A DNA stretch of 64,000 nucleotides from contig NC_052507.1 in assembly GCF_014356525.2 (NCBI RefSeq), positions 62,002,295 to 62,066,294 of the forward strand, in the 5' to 3' direction. Under the pieces are notes generated by a model. That model saw only the letters and a program-made list of their open reading frames with translations. It was not told the origin of the DNA and searched no databases. Of this stretch, positions 30,774 through 44,317 are shown piece by piece (positions within the stretch are counted from its first letter, which is position 1; every line of letters starts with the position of its first letter). Source of the DNA: Nilaparvata lugens (lineage: Eukaryota > Arthropoda > Insecta > Hemiptera > Delphacidae). The position numbers and the translations under genes are program-made.

Positions 30774-33143
30774 ATAAATTATCCCATTTAAAATGAGGAA
30801 ATTAAATTTTGTTATCAAAGACAAAATTGCATAGAAATTGAAGAAAATCAATTCAGAATTATTAGCACAAATTTATTAGCCGAATTTTGAAAATTATTTG
30901 CGTTAGCACGATTCCGAAAATAATGAAAATATTAAAAGACTCACATATTATTGTTATTGAAAGAAATTGGTCAATAGTTTATTAAAAGGGAACAGCATAT
31001 TCCGTCTAATTTTTCCTATAAAATAGGGTTTTATTTAAACTAAATGGCAACCCAACCATTATAGTTTAACAATTAGAATCAGTCATAAAGCACTGGCTGA
31101 ATTAGATGGAAAAAATTATTATTGACAAATTAATGCGTTTCTTTTGATCTGAAGGCAATCCCAATAATTTCAGTTTGAAATTTATTTACAATATTATTAT
31201 GATGTGACCAAGCAAGGGTGATCAAGAAAATTTTCTACAGCCTATGACTAGTTAATAACAGCTAAAGTCGATTCCAACTAGACTAAATGTCCTTGATCGG
31301 TATATTACCAATATTGTTGTAGCCAAGTAAAGGTTAACAAACAAACTTTGCAGTAGCTTGTTTTCTATTTGCCATAAATAGTTGGTGGCGAAATAAGTGG
31401 ATAGAGAATATTAGAAAATATTATAGATCAGTATGATCCGAATAATATTTTAACAATGAGGTAATGGTTATAATAATTGAAATCATTTAATGAAGCTGGT
31501 GGTAATTGCTTTAATCCGTGTGAAGTGTTACGATGCAGTTAATTAACATATGTTATTATACTGTGTGGGATAAGAGTGAATTACGTTGCAATTAATTTTC
31601 CATGTGGAATGAATAAATTGCGTTTGATTGTGATTCGAGATGTACTACAATCGGGGGTTATTAGCTTCAGATTATGATTCAAATTTTCTAATATTTCACT
31701 TGAAAATAAAGTCGGAGGACTTACTATAAATTGGAATAAAGTAATTATTATTTTAATTGGAATTAATTCTATGTTGGATCAAAAAGTTACTTGTGCTGTG
31801 CAGATAAGATAAACATTATCTCAACTAGCTAAGTGTTATCGCCAAGCTTCTAGTCTGTAGAAGAGAATATACTTTCTCCTTTTCAATAACAATTTATAAA
31901 ATTGAATTCATGAGAATTCTAGTTTTTTCAGATATTCTACTGCTATTGAGTCAGTCTGAGTTTGATCGTGCTATTGTTAGTTTTGGAATTAGATCACGTC
32001 TCGAGAGTGAATCTAATTTTTACTCAGCCTACCATCATGAGTTATTATTGACGGTGTATTGATTCATTCAATAATTATTATTTGTGCTAATTGTGATTAT
32101 TTTTCGGAAAATCAATTCTTCACTTAGTGTGATTTATTAACAGCTGTTGTGTCATTATACACGCCTTGTGTGGATAATTACTTTGAAAAAGTATATTAAG
32201 ATTTATTTCGGGGTGAAATAAGTCTTGAAGTGAGAAAGAGAGATAATAAATGTTCACTGATTGTGAATTAATTAGCAGATGTTATCTGTTATAATAAACA
32301 CACTGTCATTTATATCCAATGGATGGTTACTTTGCATAAGTAAATCATGTGATTGATTTCATTATTGAAAGGAACTGTGAGAAGTGGAATATTGAGTTGA
32401 AATTTATAGTTCCAATTTTATTATTGTGATATAGTGAGAAGGCTGTGATCCCCATGACAGATCGAAAAAGGATTGTTATTTTGACTACATTTAATTGTGA
32501 TATAAAATCGGAATATGTTGAGTAACATCATAACTAGTGGCTTCATGTCAACCAAATAATTCAACATTCTACATCATATTGTGATCTCCCATCTTTTATT
32601 GTGAACAATAAGTTGCTGATACACTCAACTAACTGAGGGTATCCATCACTCTGACACTTGGTAATTTTCCTGGACTCCAATTCACCTCTATCAACTTCTG
32701 CCTTCTGTGAAGTGTTACATTGTTGTGTATCACGTTTCTTCTTGAGGACGGGGACTGCAACTTGAGTCTACTTCCTCGACGAGCTCCTGGAATTATTGGA
32801 GCTGTATCTCAGCTGACTATTGCTGAGACCACGACGAGTTCCTGCCTGGTCGTGTTGAAGATTCATTCCAGCTGTCTGATGCTGGAAGTGATGCAGTGCT
32901 TGAGCTCGGCTTGTCCGGACGGGGCGAAAATCCTCGTGCCTTGCTGTGTGCAAACACAGCCCTCCAACAGGGCGCAAGCTCTGTTTCCTAGTGTAAAAGC
33001 AGGGGCCAGTTTTCCTGCAAGTCAGCGGATGTGGACACACCGCGACGGCTTGAGTAAGAACTCGGTCGGAGGTGCTTTTCACCTTTTATGTTTCTGTGTT
33101 TTTGTGTTTCTGTGTTTCTGTGTTCTGTGTTACCCTTTATCCT
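30774..33143. other. AT-rich, probable 3' untranslated part of the LTR element, then GC-richer segment
   Basis: 30774-32640 has no open frame and no recognised motif. 32700-33080 is GC-richer with only spurious ORFs and may be related LTR-type sequence. No 3' LTR with clear ends was found. Confidence 0.4.
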
Positions 33144-33470
33144 GCAGTGCGGAAGCACGGCGTCCTTTAGCAGTGCGGAAGCACGGCGACTCTTGCAGTG
33201 GGGAAGCACGGCGTCCCCTTTGCAGTGCGGAAGCACGGCGTCTCCTTGCAGTGCGGAAGCATGGCGTCTCTATATCCTGCAGTGCGGAAGCATGGCGTCC
33301 TTTAGCAGTGCGGAAGCACGGCGACTCTATCTCCTGCAGTGCGGAAGCACGGCGTCCTTTAGCAGTGGGTAAGCACGGCGACTCTTGCAGTGCAGAAGCA
33401 CGGCATCCTTTAGCAGTGCGGAAGCACGGCGACTCTTGCAGTGCGGAAGCACGGCGTCCTTTAGCAGTTT
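33144..33470 (+). repeat. Minisatellite, GCAGTGCGGAAGCACGGCG units
   Basis: About a dozen units alternate short spacers (TCCTTTA, ACTCTT, TCTCC). The unit core GCAGTGCGGAAGCACGGC is a partial palindrome (GTGC...GCAC). All plus-strand frames are open across it, an effect of the repeat. A diverged single unit lies at 27760. Confidence 0.85.
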
Positions 33471-36400
33471 TTGAAATTAATGATTTGAACTAATGAGTTC
33501 TACAATAGTATTGAGCAAAAAAAATGATGAAATATGCAAAAGTTGAGGTACTATTGTAATGTTTCCAAATGAAACGGTGAAGTTTGAACCTTAAAAAGTC
33601 CATTCTCAGTGAGGGAATCAATGATACCCTCCCCTTCAGCACTTAACCGTAGAAAAAGAAAGTTGAAAATTTAAACGAAATATTATTATTCTAAGCATAA
33701 AAAATTAGGAAAAAATATCAAGTAAAAACCAAATCATAGAAACAATAAATCATTCAGAAAAGAGTAAATCATACATCAACAGAAAAGAGTAAATCATAAT
33801 AAGGATGAAAATAAAGAAAAAGTTAATTCCCAATAATTAGAAAATCGATATGATGTAATAATAAGTGGAATAATGACGGAGTGGAAGTTATCATTGGAAA
33901 AGAGATTTGTAGATGTAAATCCAAAAATAATGTTAATAAGAAAGGGAAATTATTATACAAAAGAGATTAGTTTATGTAAATAACAAGATAATATGTTTAT
34001 GAAAGTTCCAAAAAAAATGATTTTCCAATTAGGGGATTATAAAGGGGGAATTATAATATGAAAGAGAGGGGAAGGGATGTAGAATAAGAATGCTGCGATC
34101 CACTCCAGGAAGAGTTTGAATAAGAAACAATCTACAATGTAGCTTATACACAATTTTTATGTTAAATTTACATGATTCTCTGATCAGGTAACTTTAAAGT
34201 TGAACTATCAATATGGGCTTGAGTGATTTGTTCATGGCGTTACCTGAGGCAATAGTTTTGACATCGCTGAAGTTTATCGTTTAAGGTTACTTGTATATCA
34301 TTGAGCACAAAATAACAATACATAGGGTGTAGGAATATGAGCGATTTGACTAGTAGCAAACTAATTTTTCTGGGAAGAATATCTTGCATCTTCTTCAATG
34401 AATGCATGGCAGAGAATACAAATTTACAAGTCTTATTAATTTGATCAGACCAGAAAAGATTTTCGTTCATAATTTCCAAGGTTTTCAACTGAATCACAGT
34501 AAGCTATTTCGAAACCATCAACATTACTTTTGTCAAGTGAATTTAAATCGATGTTGTTTACTAGTCATCACTAGAGAGAGAGTGAGAGAGAGAGAGCTAA
34601 ATCAACTACACATCACAATTCAGATACACGAATATGAACCTATAAAGATAATGAAAGTTATTATTCTCCAAGCAGGTGTTTTTTTATTCAATTATTTTGT
34701 ACAATGAGTTTTTAATACATCTTCAATATGATTATTATTGGAGATTTCTACACTAAAAGGAATCTATGAGTAATAAGATATGGTATAAGGTGTGGGATAA
34801 CAGTCACAAAGCAAATTATCAGCTCTGTCCAATAGACAGCCTCTGCTGGCAATAATCACCCAATCACGTAAAAGCGCGCCAAAGAATAAGTAAGCCGGGA
34901 GATTCAAACCGGTCTTATGGAATCGAATTGCCCGAACAGTTTTTCGGATCTGGAGGGGAAAGTAGCCATGGAAAAATTCTACAAAAAAACAAGAACATTT
35001 ATCTTAACATTAGTGTCCTTCCCATAAATTTTCAAGTCAATCTGTCAACAAATAAAAAATTTATAATTGAGGTTTTTCGGATTTTATGTCTTCAAACGAT
35101 CAAAGTACAATAAATTCTGTGTAACCTACATAGATGTTGAACACAATCCGGACTACTCATTTCATTCTTGGCCAAAAATTGATTAATCAATCATATTTTA
35201 TAATTTCTGAACGCAGGATTGTGTTTTTCAAGAGTTCCTTCATACATATAAAATATCAAATAGGTTTTAAGTCGTACAGTTCCTCCGTAATTAACTCTTA
35301 TATTTTATAAACGTGTATTTTTTTGACAATGATAATATATATGCTTTCAAGATGTATAATCCGAATACTCCCAATTCAATTCACTACATGAAACGATAAT
35401 ATTCTAGTGGATTCGTAAATATTTCATTGCCTTACTTGAAGGCTTTTATTTAATTATTTGAGTATAGTGTAACAGAGTCTTACTTACTTACGACTTACTG
35501 CATTCGACTAATTATTTTATTATAAATTATAACTTACTTCCTTGTAAAGTCAATTAATGCAATGAACTGAGTGGAGGTATTTGAAATAATTATTAAGAAA
35601 ATAGTACGGGTGGGTGTTTCTTAAGATGAATTACACCCAGCATTTTCACTGCGGTATGGAAATAAATTTTCCAAGAATCTTACAATCAAAACATTGGAAA
35701 GTATTCTAAGTAGAGTTTATTTGATTGTTTCTTCCTTATCACGATTCAGAAATATTGTTGTTAATTTATCTTGAGCATTACCACAAAAGAACAAGTAACA
35801 GTATTCCTTCAACTTTATGGCATTATACAATAATACAATCATTGTAGCTGAACTAAATATTTCAACTAACATACTACAATACAAGAATCCAAGAATCTTC
35901 TGACAATGAGAATGTGATTTCCTCAATTATAGGTACTTAATTATTGAATTTACAATCAGGACCTTTTGACTCCTCTTTGTTTCTTCGCTATGAACATTTA
36001 CCATCACTAATAATGTTCACCAGGAATTACAATAGCTTGTTTTTTCTTCTGGTTTTTTTATTGTTATCTTACGTTTGTTTTCCAAGCTGGTTCTCAACTT
36101 GTTTTTGATCAGCTTTCATCCTCAAATCTCACAGTATGACCAATTGACAAGCACTGTCTCATTATAATAGCAATATTTAATTTTTATTACCACACTTTCT
36201 ACTTTCTAGAACAGTTTTACTTTGAATCAATTAGTTACTGATCTCCTTTAGTCTGAATTACAGTAACTATATTACCCACAGTATGGCCATCGACTGTCAC
36301 GCATTTGATTGACTAGCTAAATCACGTGGTACAAATCCGCCATTAAGATTTCAAACAAACTTTATAGTCCAATCTTATTGCGTTGGGAATTTGGACTTAT

Positions 36401-37852
36401 CTCTTCTTTCACCGATTGAAAACAAATTTTGAACTTCCGATGAGTTTGGTATAACATTTTCGAAGGGAAGTTGGTTATACTTAAAAAAAAGACTGATATA
36501 GTTTATTCAAATAACACTAATAGCGTAAACATCAATTTTTCTTTCCTTGGGCTCCTTGCGGACCACTTTCTGGTAACCACTGATCTCGATGAATATGCAG
36601 ATAGATTTCAATTTTATTGTATTTACTCATCCAATTAATTGGATCGAACTTCTAATGATCTAATTTCAAATACTTTTGCAGCTCAATTGGATATAACATT
36701 TCAAGAAATTAATATATAAATCACGGTTGAATATTTTTAAGTTTTTTTCCCGCCTATAAAGATTCGAAATATTTGTTTCTTATATAGTGAATTATAAGTA
36801 GGATCGCTCGCCTTCACTTATTAAAGCATATGAGATTTCCGTGATTACTTCGATATAATCTCTCTGGAGTTTTTTATATATTCTCAATAGAGTTTTAGAA
36901 CTTCAATTAGTAAATGGTAGATAATAGCAAGTAAAAATGGAAGGTTCCTAGTAACGCAACCTGAAAGCTGAATCTCCAAAAAATGACTGATAATCTTTTG
37001 AAATATGTCATGATATTGTTATGTTATATATTGTTCCATTCACAAAAAATAATCATTCTATAAGTGATACTTTGAAACCACTGCTAGTGGTATTGCAAGT
37101 CGAAACTCATATATCAACAGCTATTGAACAATTGAACATGCTATGGGTAGGCTTTTCAGGACTGAAGAGAATCAATCATAGAAGAAAAGACGGAGTGTGG
37201 TACGGCGAACAGTTAAAACAGAGGCGAGCGATTACCAGTAATGTCATCATCAGATTATTAATGTCATTTCAGATTATCATTACTCTTTAACCCTACACAA
37301 TCATTCTTCACTGTCATTACTTTCCTTCAGTAAAGGTGTGGTCAAGCTTGTGTTATCACAACGTGTAAAATGGATCCAGCAAAAAAGCTTGTGTTGCTAT
37401 AATTGACCGAGCGAAGTGAAGTCTAAGATTCAAGTCGACGGTTTGACATTTCTCTTAATGTTTAAATGTTTGAATGTTTAAATGTTTATATGTTGTTCAT
37501 TTACGGCGAAACGCGGTAATAGATTTTCATGAAATTTGAAAGGTAGGCTATGTTCCTTTTTCAATTGCATAAAAATCAGACTATAGAATTATTCATCATA
37601 AATCAGCTGACAAGTGATTACTTCTCCCACAGATGTGTGGAGAAGCCAGTCTATTGCTGTATTTCCATAAGGTCTATAGTTTCAATCAGGTACTTGTGGA
37701 TGAGAATACTGCGTGGAGTCTACTGTTCACAGAACTACTATCTACTAGTTATAGTATTAGCTACAAAAAGGCAGGTGAAACGTAAACGCTGGATGAAGGA
37801 TTGATTAAAAAACGTGATCAGTACTCTCAGTACTCTGTTGTGTTGTTAAATA
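33471..37852. other. Repeat-derived AT-rich DNA without genes
   Basis: 33.96-34.16 kb is repeated inverted at 58.72-58.95 kb. 34.83-35.39 kb is a copy of the module at 39.33-39.78 and (inverted) 58.98-59.48 kb, with CAATAGA.AGCCTCTG, CACCCAATC and CTTAACATTAGTGTCCTTCC. 37.41-37.76 kb resembles the inverse of 51.58-51.76 kb. Short open frames here are repeated non-coding sequence. Confidence 0.55.
34830..35390 (+). repeat. Dispersed module, copy 1
   Basis: Begins near CCAATAGACAGCCTCTG and runs through AACATTTATCTTAACATTAG to CAAGATGTATAATCCGAATA. Other copies lie at 39.33-39.78 (+) and 58.98-59.48 (-). Confidence 0.75.
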
Positions 37853-38145
37853 ATGAAATTCAACTCACCTAGCCAGGACTACAAAAACTATTTCCGCATG
37901 AATGACATTATGTTTGAGAGATTGCTGAAACTATTTACACCTTTTCTACTCCGAGAAGATACAAACATGAGACAATGTTTGCCAGTTAAAGGAAGACTAG
38001 CAGTAACATTAAGGTACCTTGCCACTGGATGAAACTTTGAAGACCTAAAATTTTCAGCGGTCATGTCACCTGCATCAATAAGCAATGCCATTTTTGAGAC
38101 TTGTGAAGTACTTGCATACATCTTACAAGACTACATAAATGTACA
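37853..38145 (+). pseudogene. PIF/Harbinger transposase N-terminal remnant
   Basis: The frame reads QDYKNYFRMNDIMFERLLKL, then RLAVTLRYLATG, a TGA stop at 38030-38032, and NFEDLKFSAVMSPASISNAI followed by ETCEVLAYILQDYI. This FRM...F..LL, RLA.TLRYLATG and F..L......S...I..A...TC pattern is the N-terminal region of HARBI1-like DDE nucleases. The catalytic domain is missing. Confidence 0.8.
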
Positions 38146-38950
38146 TTTAATTTACTACATACTTGCATTTATTTATATTCAGCATTAGTATGTTATTGTT
38201 AAAAAACATACGCAGATAAATTAAGTTTCCCTTTCCATATGTAGAATGTAGGCTATTAAATGCATATAGTGAGGTCCACGTTGTAATGACAGTGTTTGAT
38301 TAGCAATGGTATTGCTATCCTTGTCTATCATTCAACAAAGCGGATAGCGCTATCTCTTTCTCGCTTTGCTCTGTTTCCAGATCGTTTTTTAACAATGCAG
38401 AATGGATAATTGATTAACAAAATAGGTTCCACAGTTCTGGAAGGAAGTGTTTCGAATGTTTTGATGAACTGTCGCAGATGTTCTTCTCCAAATGCATTTC
38501 CTTCACAAGGTGCAATCACTTTACTGTCGCTGTCCATGATGATTGTACAATCTTGCAGTGCGAACTGAGAAATGACGATATACTGATGCACGACACTACA
38601 CGATCATTACTAATGACATTATCCCCACCAAAAGCGAGTAATAATGACTGAAAATCAGAAAATCCGGATTTTTGTCATTACTATCCATCATTACTATCTA
38701 TGTCTCACTGCACGATAATTATTAATGACATTAGTCTCCAGTAATGACATCAATAATGACCTTCTAAGGTTTGCTCAACAGCTGATTTTTAACATTATGA
38801 AACATATATATGCTCATGCTCGCTGAATTCGCGATGCTCGGCGGAATGCACGGTTTGCTACGCGGTTCGAGGTTTGGTTCGTCATGTGTGGACGCACCTT
38901 TGGTTGTTACAGGACATTTATACAGATCAGAGGCCAAAGCGACATAATAA
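38146..38950. other. Non-coding; ATTAATGACATT-type repeats
   Basis: Multiple TAATGACATT and ATCATTACTA motifs (38595-38760), mirrored near 37215-37320, suggest the decayed ends of the Harbinger-type element. No gene supported. Confidence 0.4.
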
Positions 38951-39191
38951 TCTATACTATAATAAAGGAAAAGAACTGGCTTATACACGTACGGAATAGG
39001 AAAATTATGTTTAACACAATAATCACGTCTCAAGTACTGGACTGATTAACTTGGAATTTTGCATATAGATTCTTTATTAATTAACCGAGGATTGTTATAG
39101 ACCTATTTTCGATTCTTCAAGATTTGATTACATCAAGTTTTCAGTTTGTCAAGTTGTAAATAGACCCTTGCGAGCACGGGTTACCTGCTAG
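38951..39191 (+). mobile_element. Non-autonomous Helitron-like element
   Basis: Starts TCTATACTATAATAAAGG after an A and ends with an ACCCTTGCGAGCACGGGT hairpin region and ...CTGCTAG before a T. These are the 5'-TC, 3'-CTRR, A|T insertion features of Helitrons. Partial relatives lie at 20555-20830 and 59751-59868. Confidence 0.7.
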
Positions 39192-39329
39192 TTAACAATA
39201 TCAATCGTTTACCAAAGTTGTTGGCGTCCGCTATATCTGTGTTGACATTCTCGAAACTCAAACCAAAACAATGTTTGTTTAGTGACGTTCACGAATACAT
39301 GTATTGAAAACGTTTTCAAAACACATTAG

Positions 39330-39697
39330 GAACAATAGAAACCAATAGAGAGCCTCTGCGCGCAATGATCACCCAATCGCTTTAAAGCGCGGCTAAGACT
39401 ATGAAAGCCGGGAGATTCAAAACTGGTCTGAAGGGATCAAATCGCCCGAAAAGTTTTTCGGATCTGGAGGGGAAAGGAGCCATGGAAAAATTCTACAAAA
39501 AAAACAGGAACATTTATCTTAACATTAGTGTCCTTCCCATAAATTTTCAAGTCAATCTGTCAACAAATAAAAACGTTATTGCGATCTTTCGAATTTTATG
39601 TCTTCAAACGATCAAAGTACAATGAATTCCGTGTAACCTAGATAAATGTTGAACACAATTTGGACTACTCATTCTATTTTTGTATTCTATTCTCATT
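39330..39697 (+). repeat. Dispersed module, copy 2, abutting the large inverted arm
   Basis: Same module as 34.83 kb and the inverse of 58.98-59.48 kb. The open frame across it is repeated in all copies but broken in one, and resembles no protein. Confidence 0.7.
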
Positions 39698-42600
39698 CTA
39701 TTCAGTTCTTCCGTAATTTACACTAATATTTTATACACGCGTATATTATTGACAATGATATACGCTTTCAAGATGTATAATTTGAATACTTCTAATTCAA
39801 TCTTTTCTCTATTTTTGATGAACTTCCATTCTCAAATCTTGCAGTATGACCAATACATGCACTCACTCATTCCAGCAATATTTCATTCTTATTATTCTTA
39901 TTTTCACACTTTCTGAAACAGTTTTACTTTGAATCAATTAGTTCCTGATTTTCTTTAGTCTATATTGATAAGCTGTTATGTACAAAAATAGGGAGTGACT
40001 TCGAAGCGGAACACATTTAATATATTTTCTAACACATCATTAATCACCAAAATTCTTATGAATTTTCCTTCTCGAGTAAATAGTCCGGGCGCAACAGTCA
40101 TGAATAAGGCACTCCGTGGTCATTTTTGAGTAACAGCCGTGGAAGATGTCTCAATTTCTTCATTAGGTCTAGCATAATAAGGATCGTGATGATGATAGGT
40201 CGAAATCACAGGCAAACACCTCGAAAACAAGATGGCCGCCAAAATTCCCAGGGTTTTGCTATATCGCTTGTATTTCAATAACGGTTCAAGATAATCAACC
40301 TTTGTTTTGGACGAAAATATTTTAAAAACCCTCCTATACAATTTTTGTTCTATAAAATCTTCCTCTAAAGCGCATATTGTTTTAGTTATAACTTTCAAAA
40401 GCCCAAAAAAACGTTTTTTCTAATTTTTTTCAAATTTGATTCCTTTATAACTTTTTCCGTGCAAGAGATACAGAGAAATTTTGAATCTATGAAGTTTAGA
40501 GCGTTATTCCAGCTTTGGAACGATATATCTTTTTGCGCTGTACGTCAGGAAATGAGTTCTCAAGCGCCCTCAAAAAATAAACCCTGCACGGTTTCTGGTG
40601 CGTTTTGCCATACACATGAAGTGACAAGCTAGAACTAGAAAATCGATTTTTTCATGACTACTTCAAGATAGAGACTTGAAAATGGTCTCAATCTCTTCGT
40701 TATAACAAGCCGAATAAGAATATTGATGATGGAAGCAACGAAAATATTCGACATCATTGAAAAATTCAAGATGGCGGTCATTATTGACAGAAATTTTTAT
40801 ATCGCTTGCTATTTAGTTATTGTGAGAGATATTGGATTGGTTTTACCACCAAAGTGTTCAGAATTGAACAAACTATGATGTTCGAGAGAATCGACTCATT
40901 TCGACCACTTTTTTCATGATTCATTCAACTTCAAAAACTTGAAACATACATTTCTCGGGGACAATATTTCACTTTCACTTTAAATGTATTTACAGTAGAC
41001 ATACACCAGTGTAATTGGTACAGTGTTCTAGTATATTTCTAAAGCTTCAAAATGACATCTGGTTGGAGGCAGGCAGTTCATATTCCACGGCTGGAGCGTC
41101 ATCGGAACAAGAGAGAAAAGTACTGTTTGCAGCTGAAAACATGCTTTTTCCACCAAATGCCAATCCCAACAATTAGAAAACCGTGTAACTCATGACTCCT
41201 TCAAGGTACAGACTTGAGAATAGTATCAATCTCTTTATAATAATGTGTAGAAAGTGATCATCCATGATGGTTATCTCAAAAATGTTTGTCATCATAAAAA
41301 AAAACAAGATGGCGGCAAAAATATGCCGATTTTCAAGAAATCGTCCGTAATTCTAATAATGTCGTGGATATGGGATCAGTTCAGCCATGTGGAAGCTCCA
41401 AAATAATCATACTACAATATCCGAAAGATTTATCTAATTCCAACAACTTTTACTATGGTTAATATAGATGTCAACCAGATGTCATTTTGAAGCTTGGAAA
41501 TATACTAAAATATAAACTTCGAATTCTTTGTTGCCTAGAGGACTGGTACATAGAAATTTCAGTCTGTTTCCACTGTTCCGATGAAGTTAAATTCTCTTTC
41601 TGCCTGGCATTCATTTGTATCACCTTTTAACTTATAGCTCAGCAAGCACAAGTGAAGCTTATTTTATAATTCTCGTATTTTGACAGTAGGCTTATAACTG
41701 TAGTGCTCTCAATAATTAAGAATTTGAAAATGATTGGAGCATACACAAGACAATCATCCCGTTGTTCTCAAGATTATTGTTTGTGCTTAGGTCTAATGAT
41801 TTTTAGAAATTATTGCTAAGGAAATCGAATTTCTTCAATATTTAGCATTTTCTCAATTGATTGACAATCGGGAGTATTGAGTATCGGATTGACATTGAAG
41901 TATGATCAAGCTAGACTATATAGCAAGATTTGTGAAAATTGATCAGCTATCAACAACTTTCAAAATTTTTGATGCTTGCAAGATTGTCAGAAATTATAAT
42001 CTTATTCGTTAGGCAACAAAGAATTTAAAGTTTCTATTTACTGCAGAAGGAGAATTCATAAGAATTTTGGTGATTAATGATGTGTTAGAAAATTTATTAA
42101 ATTTGTTCCGCTTCGAACTATATTATTTTATTTTATCTGATATTATCAGATTAGCTCATTTACTTTAGATTACCAGTTTGTCAGAGATTTATAATGGTGT
42201 AACAACCGAAACCGGTATCTCGATTTTTTATTAATTTGTGGTTTGACAATATCTTTTCTTTTCATTTAATATAAATTACAAAATATGTTCGCTTGAATTC
42301 TAGGTTATGATAGTTGAAAATGATACTAATTCATTATTCGATTGATTGACCAAAGCATAAATACTGTAAGGACTTATTTGAAGAAAGAGGAAATTAAGAG
42401 AAAGAGGGTGCGAGAGTCAGGTTCTCTTCATCAGACAAACCCATGAGTTTGTGAGCGTGTAAAAGATAGTAAGATAGAGAGATAAAGTAATTATAAAAGA
42501 TAGCAAACGATAGAAGATAGCAAATGATAGGGATTCAGAGAGCTTGTACAAGAAAGCAAGAGAGTATTGGAGGGTGCATACAAACTCGGCAGTAATGGTC

Positions 42601-43056
42601 AAAGGAATTTCAGTATTTCATGGGACCCTCAAAAAGTGCTATACAAACTCGGTAATTTTTGTAAAGATTGAGCAGGGACTACATAATACACCTATTGTAT
42701 TTCGTGCTTGCTTGTACAGAAACCCTTTTCACTCATCACCATGTTCCTTTCCATGAAACGCACATGACACCACTCAATCAAGTGATCTAACAAATAATTA
42801 TCAATCTCGAATCGTCCTTTCCAGTTTCCAAGTAGATTTCAACAACTCTTATACTGACAGATTACAATTTCTATGAGATTTTCAAGGTTCTGTTGAAATT
42901 CAACACTACAATAGAACATTACTCCATCATTCACAATGTATAATCTTATATTGTTAGTTATAAGATTGTTATTCTTAGTCTATCATTCATTACTTTTATA
43001 ATATGGAAAACTGATATTATTTCATATGATCTTGTTGAAGAAATAATTATATCTTA
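39698..43056 (+). repeat. Large inverted repeat, left arm (~3.36 kb)
   Basis: Reverse complement of 59866-63270 at high identity. Anchors include CAGTTCTTCCGTAATT at the outer end, three AAGATGGCGGC-type blocks, TCGAAGCGGAACA..TTTAAT, and CTGATATTATTTCATATGATC at the inner end. No gene in the arm; the short ORFs at 40120-40398 and 42417-42602 are shared by both arms without protein-like features. Confidence 0.85.
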
Positions 43057-43626
43057 CAGGAAATAATTATATGAATGTGGCATATGAAGTAGGAAATTAA
43101 ATACGAAGACTTCGATCAACAAGTCACAGATAGGGCAAGAAATATTTCAAAATCAATGAGTTTGATGCAAGAAATACATTGTTTCTACATGGGAGATGGG
43201 AGTGGTAATTTCAATTGGACACCGACTAAAATTCATCGCATACTGATTCTCGATCATGACTCTTACTAAATGATTGATGTAAATGTGACGGAGACACTGT
43301 TGAAATTAAATGGGATCATTCTATATTCTTCATTAAACGTATGAAATATATATTCGATTGGTCATTCTTCATGATATTTAATGGTGACTGTGGCTGGTCA
43401 CCTGTAGCCATTAAATGCTGTGAGATAAATGAATGTTTTAATCTTCTGATAATAATAAGTCCTATTACAAAAATAGCATACTTTTTTATACATTTACATC
43501 CATTGAGAGTCGAATACAATCATCTTAAATCGAAAGTTCGATTCTCGAGTTTGTAGGGCCCTGACAAGGATAGCCGAGTTTTCATACCTGAGAAAAATAG
43601 CCGAGTTTATATAACACTAGTTACTA
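43057..43626. other. Non-coding, nothing recognised
   Basis: AT-rich sequence between the inverted arm and the GC-tract hairpin. Confidence 0.4.
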
Positions 43627-43859
43627 GTTCCCCTCCCCCTATGGTGAAGGGGGGGGGGTTGCCGCTTATAGCTGGTCCCCTTGGGGGGGGATTGTTGGCC
43701 TTGGCGCTGGTCCCCGGGTCCTGGGGGCAAGGCCACACCCCTGTTTGGATATGCTGTTCCTGCAACAACCCACAACTGTAGTAGGCCAACAATCCCCCCC
43801 CCCCAAGGGGACCAGCTATAAGCGGCAACCCCCCCCCTCCCACTGTGATGGAGGGGAAC
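43627..43859. repeat. GC-tract inverted repeat (74-bp arms)
   Basis: Arms 43627-43700 and 43784-43859 contain GTTGCCGCTTATAGCTGGTC and its inverse plus poly-G/poly-C runs. It is similar in style to the G/C-tract hairpins in the DJR element arms and the cluster A/B termini. Confidence 0.85.
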
Positions 43860-44317
43860 TAAACCAGTTCCCTCAAAAGCTAAACCAGTGCCCCTCATAA
43901 TAGTCATAGTCCCAAGCTCATGCCCACTATCAACCACTTCCCACCTGAGGTAGTCTCTAGCCTTTGGGTGTCTCCACCCACCTGAGGGTGTTTCTAGCCT
44001 TTCTACCCAGTTTGTCGTTGGAGTGAAATGTGTTTCGACTTCGACCCAGTTTGTCGTTGATCCACTTGTGAAGCATCCCCTCTCTACTACAACAACTTCC
44101 CCTTCATCGCCACCACTATCGAGAAAGGCTCTCGTGCACGAAGATTATCGAAAGCACTAGACATCAGTTGTATTCCAAAGGTATTGATGCTTTATCGGTG
44201 AGTGCCTCCATCTAGCGGCGGAGATTCCAAACTGTTGCAGAATCAGTTATAGGTTATAGACAGTACCATAGATAAAGGTTAAGCATAAGATTTCTTGTCT
44301 TGTCTCTGACAGTACTG

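Noticed and set aside
33144..33470. Possible CRISPR-like array
   Set aside because: Eukaryotic context, units are contiguous with very short variable spacers, and no cas genes.
32720..33493. 257-aa plus-strand ORF and overlapping frames
   Set aside because: The frames are open because the minisatellite lacks stops in all three phases; the protein is a periodic artefact.
34928..35113. ORF repeated at 39401 and 59166
   Set aside because: Present in three module copies but with changing ends and no protein features; treated as repeat DNA.
38328..38591. 87-aa minus-strand ORF
   Set aside because: Reads partly protein-like but has no recognisable motif and lies in repeat-flanked DNA; not enough support.
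40120..40398. 92-aa ORF shared with the right inverted arm
   Set aside because: Both copies are inside a non-coding repeat with many stops around; conservation is explained by the duplicated arm.
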